The notes under the pieces: generated by a model
What the model was told of the DNA's origin: nothing
Seen by the model: the letters and a program-made list of their open reading frames with translations, nothing else
The model's database searches: none
Origin: Thelonectria olida
Taxonomy: Eukaryota > Ascomycota > Sordariomycetes > Hypocreales > Nectriaceae
Reading direction: 5' to 3'
Length of the DNA: 64,000 nucleotides
Assembly (NCBI GenBank): GCA_020736575.1
Contig: JAGPYM010000012.1
Coordinates: 682,001 to 746,000 of the forward strand
Shown: positions 22,448 to 32,227 of the stretch, piece after piece
Numbering within the stretch: the stretch's first letter is position 1
Layout of the letters: every line of letters begins with the position of its first letter
Translations under genes and position numbers: made by a program

Positions 22448-23043
22448 GTGAATGGCTTTCAATTGCTGCTGCCGTTGCAGTGCGGTGCAGCGCGTTGCAA
22501 TGCATGCATGCCACTCGGACCCTTCCCTCGTTGTTCGCCTGTTTGGGGTAGCTACCACGACATGTTGTCTCTTTTCTCTCCCGCTCATCACCTCATGAAG
22601 CTGCCAACACAACCATGGAGAGCAAGCCACTCTCTTTGCAAGCGGTGTGACACTCACTGACTGCACCCAACATGGGCCGCCAGACCAGACGAAAAATCCT
22701 GCGGCTGCGGAAGGAATCACGTCGAATTTGAACAGGATCAAGCCCTAATGAGCGCCGTCGCGGTCCCCATCTCATCTCATCTCACCCACGCCCATCGTCG
22801 CTAGATCTCCAACGGCTTAGTTCAGGCACACAGGAACAAAGGGAACTCCATCCACGGCCCGTTTTCTTTCTCCATCGGTTGCTACGCCGAGAATATCATG
22901 CTGACGACATCCGGCCACGTTGGACAAAAACTCAATAACCGAAGCCCACGAGGCGTCACCCTCTCGTCAAGATGTCTCTGCCCAGGCCATGCCCAGCCAC
23001 GGCCTTGCAGGGCGGCAACGGCGTCAAGATTTCTTCCTCATCG

Positions 23044-23067
23044 TAATAACTAGTCAATTAGTTATTA
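23044..23067. repeat. Short perfect inverted repeat
   Basis: Two 9-nt arms, TAATAACTA (23044-23052) and TAGTTATTA (23059-23067), are separated by 6 nt. It is AT-rich and lies in the gene-poor tract. It could form a small hairpin or be a dyad binding site; chance is also plausible. Confidence 0.6.
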
Positions 23068-26000
23068 ACTTCCTAACTAGGCAACGAACAAAGAAGGAGA
23101 GTTCGCAACGGCTTTTGCTTCCCGGCGAACGGTTGTTTTATTGACATTGACGTAGCATCAACGCACCTCGCGTCGCATCCGGTTGGCACGTAAATCAAGG
23201 CAAAACTGCATCAAGACTGATAGCGCAAAAGCTTCGGCATTCAAGCAACGCATCTCTTTCCCTTGGAACAAACCTTCGACCCGGCCCTGAATTCCACGAT
23301 GCGCACGATGTCACCCCCCCTGGGCGGGGGCGAGGGGAATTGCATCCGGGCTAGGGGAGGAAAAGCTGAAGAACCCATGGAAAATCTCTGTTGTCGGAGC
23401 CTGAAAGTTGATCTCCAGCCGATCCGCTTCGATCCCATCGTGGTGGGCAGAGAAAAGGATTTGTTGGTAGTTACCGACCCGTTGGGATGAATGAGCCAGA
23501 CGAGAGAAGCAGCCAAGGCAGTTTCTGTCAGAGAGAGGAAGGATTCTGGTGGGACCTTGGCTTTCATTACAAACAATACAACAGCGGTGATATTGTCAAG
23601 CCATGGAAGGATTCCCCTGCCTTTGTTGAGCATCATGGTGCCGTCCCTCCCTCCCCTTCCCATTGCTTCACAGCCGGGGCCATGTCTTGCAGTCTGTTCG
23701 CCAGCAGATGAGAAATGACAGAACAACTGGCAGGCAAGCTAGGGTTCACTGTCCATCGATGAGAGGCTGAATTTAATGTCGTCGTGGCTTGTCGCAGAGA
23801 CGCCCTTGTCCTGGACGGCGGAAAAGCCCTCGGATGGCCCAACCTCTGCGTCTCAACTCGTTTCAAGGCGCATGCCTGCTCCGCATGTTTCATATTTGCA
23901 GTCTCTCTGCGTCTTTGTTTTATTTTCTCAATTACATTTCTGAAGCCCGTGGCCCCCTGGGGGAGCATGGAAAGAAGGGGTCGGTGGTCTGCTTTTTTCT
24001 TCTTTCCCTGCGTCTCATCTAGTTGCCCATGATACCTTCAAGTCGGCCCAACTGCTGTTTATGAGAGTGGCATGTCTGTGAGGTGTCTCAGGCAACGAGG
24101 CTGGAATAGTGAAGTTGCAGAGGACCGCAGAGCCTGCTGGACGCCATCGTTAGTGCGCTGTCCGGGCACCAGGCTGGCACGTTGGACGGGCTCTCTCACT
24201 CAGCTGCGCCTAGTTCTTTCTCCTGCTTGCTAATGAGTGCCTCCTCCATGTCCTCATATCCGTCAGCAACGAAATGAGATGAAAGAGGGTCGGCTCCGCG
24301 ACCATGAAGTCATGGCGGCGTCATCCTCGCCTTCAAGCCTCACAACCTCATCCGCCCACGTGCAGACAGAAGATAAGACGAATTGACTTTTCGACCCTCT
24401 TGGCCATCTATCTCGCCGAGGTGCACCGTTTTACGTCCACAGGCACAGTCCGTCTGTTTGCTTATCTCGTTAGAGTTGACACAGGCATTTCCCTTGCTAT
24501 CTCTTGTTGAGACTGAACGCTCACTAATTGATGAACGAACACTCTGCTCCAACTATTGAACCACGGGCTACAACTTTGGCGCCATGGCCGCTGATAAAGA
24601 TTGATTTCCCCATTCCCATTCCCGATGGAGACCATGGCCGTCTGTGGTGACGCGAGGGAGGCTCTACCTAAATTGATATGAAGCCACATTCACTCGACGA
24701 ACACACCTCGCTTGTTGACAAGTGATCAACATGTGTCTCATGGAGAACCCTTTGTGCCCCAAGCCGAGACGAGACCGAGAGCCACGAAGTGCGTGGCGGC
24801 GCGGGAAGCCATGTTTCAAACGGTCCGGGACTTACACCAGACTCAGCCTTGGCTCCCCAGTTCTCGTGGAACCTTGTCGGCAGAAAGAATTCGGAACAAC
24901 AGCCCGGCAGGGACACATTCCTCCTCTTTGGCCGTCGGCCCAGCCTGGTAAATTACAATGGCCGTTGGGGGGCCCCTGCAGAAACACATCCCATTCTCGC
25001 TCTCATCGTAGCCTGTTTCTGGTTCCTTTGTAGAGACCGTTTCCCGCGTTGCCCGCCCTGAAATCCCCGGCCTTGCTGGCACAGACTCTCACGTCCCACG
25101 GCACTCTCCAGAGTCTGGGAGGGACTCAGCCCTTTGATGCTGTTGGCTCTTCCTCACCGAATCCACGCTAGAACCCTTCCATCTTATTCTCCGGGCTCTC
25201 CGAGTCTAGCACATTGGAGTCCGCGGTCAACTCACACTCACTTGTTCGTTGAAATGCACGCTCATTCATCACTTGAAACAACGAACTCCCCTGTCAAACA
25301 GCCCTGAATCGAGCCCGGACTCTTCCTCTCGTCTTGGTCAGCTCACCGCGGCATTTCCGGGGACTTGCTACAAAGCGTACCACGAGAAACGGCAATCGCC
25401 TTCTCCGCCGTCTTTTGTCCCCCATTCTGTGTCCAATTGCTGCGAAGACATGCTCGATAGTCTAATCCTGGATTAGATAAACGAACTTGTCCTCCTCAGA
25501 TGCCCAAGCCACCGATTCGGCGTTGCACCCTTCCCAATCAGCTTCTCAATGCCAGGAAGAGGTCTCTCTCGGCTAACTCGCGAGTTTTGTCTCGGTTTGG
25601 CAGAGACATTGTCGTCGTCCAGCTGATCGACGAGACCCCCGCATCGGACGTTTCTGGCTAATAATAGAGACGCTGTTGCTTGCTTGTGCCTGTGGGCGAG
25701 AAGCGACACGTCGTACGCACATGTGAGGAGTACGAGGCATCGTGGATGGTCGGAAAATGCGAAACAGCCTCTCCGAGTTGTTCATGCTGTCGGTCAACTG
25801 CTTCATTCCATCGCGGTGTTCTCGCCCCGTGAGAAGTTGTTTACGAAGTCGTGGTTGATCTAAGATACTCAGCTTCTCGGCGAATGGTTCGCAAGCCATC
25901 CAGAGGATCAATCTCTCTCAGCTCTTCATTACCAATCATACATTAGTCCCCGCATACCCACCGGGATCATCCCTCTGCATGAGATGGGCCACTCGCCCGC

Positions 26001-27748
26001 AGCCCAAGCCAAGATGGCGGCCGATACGAACTCTTGTCCTTCCCAGCCGTCTTCTCATTCTCCAGCTTCTTGTGTGTGTGTGTATGTGCCACGTCGTGCG
26101 CTGAAACCAACCTCCCTTCTCCCACCTCGCTCTATCTGAATTTAGGTCTTTGCCCAATTGTCGCCGTTTACCCCGACTTTCGTCGTAATGACGTGTCTCT
26201 CGTGTCTAATTCTGCAGAAGTTGATCGGTTGGGCAAAACATCATCTATTCTTGTTTGTTTCGTTTCGTCTGCCTCGTGTTCCCCACGCCCTCTCAACGCC
26301 AAAGGGAGCCGACAGGCAAACCCTTCCTTTCTTCCCGCGGCAGCTTGGACTCCTGGCGTGTCGAAGCTTGACGATGGGTGTTCCTTGATTGATGATGGAT
26401 CTAGTGCTGTTGTCTATCAGCACCACCTCGAAGCTGACGTGTGGCCTACACATGGGCGCTGTCCCAAACCACTCAGATCTAGACCGAGGTTCTCGAACGG
26501 GCTGGAGGATTGTTTGGATCGTTGATCATCCAAGCAAGGGCTTCCTGGACTTGTGAAATTCATACCGTGAAGCTGACCGAGATGATCCCCACCACCGTGC
26601 ATGTACAATTTAACAAATCTGCCCAGAGAAACAAACTCGACTTGGTAAATGGTGCTCTCCTCCAGGGTAGGTGGAATGCTGTCTCACAACGCCCACATCC
26701 GCATAGCGGAAATCTCGCTTCTGCAGGTGTCGGCGGTCGACCATGGCCGCCTTTCCGGGCTGGTTCATGCGTGTGCAGATGCACTAGTTAATACACGTCC
26801 CCATTTGCGGTGAGGATGCAAGCTGAACCACGACCAAACATTGAGACACAAGACGAATATGCACCCCCCCTCCTCACGCATCATGATGCTTGACAAGGCC
26901 TCCTTATTCGGACTGCGAATGCGAACCTGAACCATCTCGCAGCAATGAACCGACTGATGAGAAGCCCGTGCCCATGCGCAAATGCAGATCTGGTTCTCAG
27001 CCGCCCCGGAGAACAGCTTCTCTGGTAGAGCAAGCAGAAGCAGAACAACATCTCGACTGTCGTGCCCTACCCAAGTTCCGACTCTCGTGTCGATGCTGCA
27101 TGGACGCAATCAAACTGTCTGACGGTATAAACTGCTGCGCCTTTCTGCGGGTTTTCACCGCGCTACAAAAGGAAAGTAAACAAGACTAAGCTTGGAAACA
27201 TCACAAACCCATCGGGGCGCCGGGCAACCAGGCAATTGCGACGCGACGTGTCTTGAACCCTTGGGAATGGTTGAAAAGCTCCAACTTGTGGGTGAGACAC
27301 GTCTCGAAGCCATCAGGGAGAGACATGTCTGGTCGCTGTAGCAAATGTAAACAACTTGCCGTGTCTGGAGTCGTCTTCTGCAGGGAGGCTAGAACACAAG
27401 GTACCATAGTGACATGCTCCCCGCCAGCTCCTCTCCCGCAATATTGGTGTCATGAGACAATGTCTCTGAATGGGTTGGTCATGGTTCATTGCTGAAAAGG
27501 GAGGAGGATGATTGTCGTTGTCTTGCCTCGGCAATGGCAGATCGATAGACGCCGAAAATGAAAACTCTGTCTCAGTTTGCCTTCTCAGCCTTGTCTGAAT
27601 TCGTCTCAAGCTTGTGGCTGTTGTTTGTGGCTGGACTCCAAGTCTTGACATCATTGACTCTACCCGAGATGCCCCTGGCCTTCCGTTTCTCGCAGCCGCG
27701 TCACTTCCAGGTCTACATGACCCTCCAAGTCAACCCAGGGCCCGGAAA

Positions 27749-29737
27749 ATGGCCGAGCGAAGGGTAATTTACTGGTTTCGCACAGATCTTCGCCTTCATG
27801 ACTCTCCCGCCCTCAAAGCCGCTTTGGATCTTGATCCCGCCGTGCTGTGGCCCATCTTCACCTGGGACCCTCACTACGTCTATCAAGCGCGAGGAGGTTT
27901 GAATCGATGGCAATTCCTGTAAGGATTTTCTCCGGGACTTGGGCTTTCCGTGAGATCTAAATGCTAAGAAACGTCTAGTTTGGATTGCCAAAATGACCTG
28001 TCCAAGTCCATCACGAAACTCAACCCCAAGTCAAAACTGTTCGTCGTGAGAGAAGCCCCTCAGACTGTCTTTCCGAAGCTCTTCAAAGCTTGGAAGGTCA
28101 CTCACCTGGTCTTTGAAAAGGACACAGATGCATACGCTCGCGAGCGAGATGGTGTTGTCATTCAAGCGGCCATGGACGCCGGCGTCGAGGTCCTCATCCG
28201 CTCAGGCAGGACGCTTTGGGACAGCGACCAAGTCGTCGAAAAACACAGTGGCAAACCCACAATGTCTATTACTCAACTCCGAGATGCTGGAAGGAAAGTT
28301 GGTCCGATCCCAAGACCCATTCCCGCCCCGGACCATCTCCCAGATCCCGGAGAAATGCCCGTAAACTTCGAACAGGACCAGCCTGAGGCGAGTCCCGATT
28401 TCAACTCGGAGAGGAGGACCGAAAAGGATACCGGATACAAGCAGATTTCCGGTCCCAATGGGGACTTTGCCATTGAAACTATGGAAGAGCTAGGCTTTCC
28501 GTCTGCCACCACTCCGCATCGGGGAGGAGAAACGATTGCGTTGCAAATGCTCGAGAAGATCCTCGCTGACAAGAGATATACAGCGACCTTTGAGAAGCCC
28601 AGGACAAACCCTTCTCAATTCGAGCCACAGGCCACGACGCTTCTTTCGCCGGCTCTGCACTTCGGCGCCCTTTCCGTCAGACAGTTCTACTGGGGCGTCA
28701 AGGATGTCGTCGATGCCTTCGGCAAGGGCGCCTCGACGCCGCCAGAAAGCCTCACCGGCCAACTGCTCTTCCGGGACATGTACTTTGCTGCGCAAGCCGC
28801 GCTGGGCCAAGGATTCAACCAGACTTACAAGAACCCCTACTGTCGATTCATCCCCTGGCATCTTCCTTCAAAGACAGACCCTGACACGGGCATCGTAACG
28901 GGAGACTATCACATTGACTCGGAGCAGGCCGAGACGTGGCTCAAGAGATGGAAATTCGGCGTCACCGGGTTCCCATGGATCGATGCCCTAATGCGCCAGC
29001 TGAAGGAGGAAGGCTGGATACACCATCTCGGTCGCCACAGCGTCGCCTGTTTCCTCACGAGGGGCGGGTGTTACATCGACTGGGAGCGCGGCTGCGAGGT
29101 CTTTGAGGAGTGGCTGCTCGACCATGAACCAGCCTGCAACGCCGGAAACTGGCAGTGGCTGTCCTGCACGGCTTTCTTTTCGCAGTACTTTCGCTGCTAC
29201 AGCCCTGTTTCGTTTGGCAAGAAGTGGGATAAGCACGGCAACTTTGTCCGGCGCTGGGTGCCCGAGCTGAAGGACATGGACGAGAAGTACATCTACGAGC
29301 CGTGGAAAGCGCCCCTGCTGGACCAGAAGAGAGCCAAGGTGCGCATCAAGGGCGACGGGCTGACGGATGTGGGGGAGGGGACGTATCCCAAGCCAATGTT
29401 TGACTTTAACGAGAGGCGGGATGTGTGTTTGAATGCCATGAAGACAGCATATCGGGTTGGCCTCCACGGAAACGATGGCCCGGTCTTAGACGGGACATGG
29501 CGGGAACAGTTCCCCGACGGAGACGATACGGAGATGCAAGAGGACATTGAGAGCGACCACGGGGAGCATGCTGATCGAGGTGATGACGAGGCTCATCAGA
29601 AGAAGAGGAAGAAGAAACAAAGCGGCAACGCAACCCAGCGAGGGGCTAGCAACGGCACTTCTGGGACTGTGAAGAAGCAGAAGACTCTGTTTGACATGCA
29701 GAAAAGCGATAGACACATCAGCAGTAACTTGCTATAA
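27749..29737 (+). CDS. (6-4)-type photolyase / animal-type cryptochrome family protein
   Basis: Two exons, 27749-27918 and 27979-29737, giving 642 aa. The intron 27919-27978 (60 nt) joins GLNRWQFL to LDCQND. The product is a blue-light FAD flavoprotein that repairs UV (6-4) photoproducts and/or acts in light signalling, expected in the nucleus. The N-terminus MAERRVIYWFRTDLRLHD begins the alpha/beta photolyase domain. The FAD-binding C-terminal half includes WIHHLGRHSVACFLTRGG (His405, His406 and His410), the region holding the catalytic His pair of (6-4) enzymes, and the WLLDHEPACNAGNWQWLSC segment. Compared with relatives there is a charged insert at about 135-165 and a 100-residue C-terminal extension with a KKRKKK-type nuclear-localisation signal. 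It resembles the CPF1/PHL1 class of fungal photolyases rather than Phr1 CPD photolyase or cry-DASH. The ATG at 27749 fits the family start; an upstream in-frame ATG at 27614 could add 45 residues. Confidence 0.92.
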
Positions 29738-29768
29738 TACAACTCAAATTTGCCAAGATCAAGTTGCC

Positions 29769-30894
29769 CTAGAACGCCGCCTTTGGGTTCGCCAGGTGCG
29801 CCCACTCCATGGCCCATCGGCTATACTCTTTTCTCTCCTCTTCGCTCGCAGCCTTGCTCCCATTTGTAACTGCAATTTCAGACAGCTGTTGATACATCCC
29901 CGGCCTCCCATAGTATCCCGCGTGGAAGAAGTGCTGTTCCGCCTTGTCCGTGTCGCTGGAGAGGAGCAAGTAGCCGAGATACTCGTGCGCCTCAGCAAAC
30001 GACATTTCCGACAACGAATCCAACAATTCCTTTGCCTCGGCGTCCCTCTTCAGCTTTACGTACGCCTTTGCCAGACACAAACGGCACTCGGGCTCCCACT
30101 CAAAGTCGCCCTTCCCGACGTCGAGCGCCTTCTTCGCGGCCTTGGCGGCCTCGGTGTAGTTGCCCGCCATCCACAGCAGCTCGGCCTGGACGGTGAGCGC
30201 GTTGGGGTCTCTGCCCTCGGCGACGAGCTTTCTGAAGCTGTTCTCGGCTGGCCGCAGATTGGGTTTCTTGCCCCAGGCGCCGCTGCGGACGATCTGCCGG
30301 GCGATGCAGATGGTGGCGAGGCGGCTGCCCATGTCCGAGGCCGACGCCCACATGGCCGAGGTGTATGCCAGCGTGCGTGCTGATGCTCCGGCGACGTGGA
30401 ACAGAATGCACCCAACATCGTACAGGGCCGTTGCTGACACGGGCTTGTCTGTCGCTATTTGCGTCAGCAACCAATCCATTGAAGATGGAGAATTACACGC
30501 TGAAGAGGGCAAACTTACCTCCTGTTAGCTTCACGGCATAAGGGTTTCCCCCATTCTTCACTGCCGCCTCAAACCGCTTAGCAATTGCAAAGTACTCCTC
30601 GGCCGGCAAGGCCTTCCAAAAGCCCGTCATGTTGATGGCTGCCTCAAACTTCTCCTGCGTGATGCCATCGAGGGTGTAAGCCTCTGCAAACGTCGGGGTC
30701 TGCTTCGGCGCAGGTCTAGGCACTGGCCTTGGTGCGCGCGGCGCGGCATATAACCTGGTTTGATATGCGCCATCAATGGTAGCCGAGTGTCCAGCGTGTG
30801 AAGCTAGCAGCGTAAGGGCTGGTGAAGGAGTAGTGTGGGAGCTTGTGCGTAGCAGCCTGGCGCAGAGCTGCAGGCCCCTTGGATGGCGAGACAT
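29769..30894 (-). CDS. Unknown mitochondrial TPR/Sel1-like repeat protein
   Basis: Two exons: 30894-30519 and 30448-29769 (351 aa), or with the alternative acceptor 30454-29769 (353 aa). I do not recognise a named family. The first about 50 residues are rich in Arg, Ser, Thr and Ala with few acidic residues (MSRHPRGLQLCARLLRTSS), typical of a mitochondrial presequence, followed by a Pro/Arg-rich hinge. The rest is helical with paired-helix repeats, for example NALTVQAELLWMAGNYTEAAKAAKKAL and PECRLCLAKAYVKLKRDAEAKELLD-type segments, which look like tetratricopeptide or Sel1 units. Its stop is 31 bp from the photolyase stop on the other strand. It shares a 449-bp divergent promoter with the Utp16 gene. 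A role as a mitochondrial assembly or scaffold factor is inference only. Confidence 0.8.
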
Positions 30895-31343
30895 TGCTGC
30901 GATGGTAGCTAGAATATGGAATGGAGACGGCCTATTGCAGTGATGTAAGTGAAGTCAACCATGGCTCAGGTGTTGTCCCGTGGTTGTTGGAGGTGGGATG
31001 GAGCACCAGCCACATTTCCAACAGCCACAGCAGAGTTGGCCAATCACAGTCCGATCGCGTTCAAGGTGAGCAAGGCCTCACCGAAAAATGGTCCTCACCT
31101 TCTGCTATCAATTTTTTTTCTGCGCCAAAGCGACGTGACTCTGTGAAACCGCATATTACAGCAACCATTACCACTCACCACTGTCTTCTATAAATTCCTC
31201 TCAAGAATTAAAAACCAGGCAATACAGAAGAGGCCATACTTAAACACCGGCACATATCTGGGCTTTTGTACCAAGCCCGCGGGAAACCCATTCTCGCCCA
31301 CCACATCCCGTCATCGCCAAACCTCACAAAAGTCTCACACATC
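30895..31343. promoter_or_regulatory. Bidirectional promoter (TPR-like protein / utp16)
   Basis: 449 bp separate the two divergent ATG codons, so both promoters and leaders lie here. A T-run near 31109-31118 may be a nucleosome-excluding element. No specific factor site was identified. Confidence 0.6.
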
Positions 31344-32227
31344 ATGGCGCCAATGACCCGGAAGAGAAAATCTCAACTGGCATCAAATCCCGATGCCGCC
31401 CTCGACGTGTCTGCATCAGATGACTCCAAATCTCAGCAGAAGTTGCCAGTCAGAGCCAAGGATGGCAAATCCCCAAAGTCCGCTTCACCACCCGCAAAGG
31501 GCACCATGAAGGTATTCACAGACGAAGACAACGACGCGGCAATCTTAGCGCCTGCTCTCGAAGTACCCAAAGAGACTTTGCCTGAAAACGATGAAGACGA
31601 GGAAGAGGAAGACAGCGATGACGAGGCGCCCGAGGCTGTCTCGACGAGCAAGGTAGCCTCGGAGATGAAGAAATCCGCACAAGCAACCCAGAAAGCCGCC
31701 CAAGAGTAAGCGACCTCCTTCCCATTTCTATAATCTACCTCCATTTCCTCAAACAACGACTAACTTTGCTATCTAGACAAGCAGCAGCTGAGAAGCGCAA
31801 GCGTCAGCAAAGAGACGTGCTCTTCAAGCAACAAGCCGAAGAGCGCAAGAAGGCAGAAGAAGAAACCAAAGCCGTAGAAAAGGCCGCAGAAGCAAAAGCC
31901 ACCGGCCGCAGACGGCGCAACGACAAGGTCCAAGTGCCCAACCTCCTGCCCGCCGAGTTCCTCACAGACTCGTCGAGCGAGGACGAGGACGACAAGCCCA
32001 GCGGTCTCGGCGCTCCACGCTCCAAGAAGAGAAAGCTTGCTATCATTGAAAAGGATCTTGGTCTCGAGTCTCGCGGCCCCCGGGACCAGCGGGTTGGATC
32101 GACCGTGTACCGTGTGGCGCGCAAGGTGGACGAGCGGACGGCGCCCAAGCTGAGCAAACAGTCTGTGAACATCAGGGACGGGCTTCTGAAGAGAGGTCGG
32201 GCTGCGGTTCCGGCTCGACGTCGGTGA
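31344..32227 (+). CDS. utp16: U3 snoRNA-associated protein Utp16 (Bud21 family)
   Basis: Two exons, 31344-31705 and 31777-32227, giving 270 aa. The intron 31706-31776 (71 nt) has donor GTAAGC, a GACTAAC branch site and acceptor CTAG. Utp16 is a component of the nucleolar small-subunit processome that processes 18S rRNA precursors. The N-terminal half is disordered with an acidic run (ENDEDEEEEDSDDEAPE). The second exon begins with a highly charged Lys/Arg/Glu helix, followed by the family core VPNLLPAEFLTDSSSEDEDD and RKLAIIEKDLG-like basic segments. The C-terminus NIRDGLLKRGRAAVPARRR is basic. Start choice: the ATG at 31344 (MAPMTRKRKS) gives the family-like N-terminus; an upstream in-frame start is not an ATG. 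Confidence 0.85.

Larger units (their letters stand above)
20866..27748. promoter_or_regulatory. 6.9-kb gene-poor region between the four-helix protein and photolyase genes
   Basis: Both flanking genes are transcribed away from this region, so it holds two promoters and probably long leaders. From 20866 to about 22450 it is dominated by purine- or pyrimidine-biased simple repeats, consistent with the leader of the four-helix protein. From 22450 to 27748 I find no open frame with a convincing domain or codon pattern. No tRNA-like box A/box B pair was recognised. Confidence 0.5.

Noticed and set aside
26034..26525. 163-codon frame with a signal-peptide-like start, considered as a small secreted protein
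   Set aside because: The start is TTG, cysteines are not in a recognisable pattern and the C-terminal half is unstructured low complexity.
27749..32227. A light or DNA-damage gene cluster around the photolyase
   Set aside because: The neighbours are a mitochondrial TPR-like protein and a ribosome-biogenesis factor; rad23 is 10 kb away with no arrangement suggesting a cluster.
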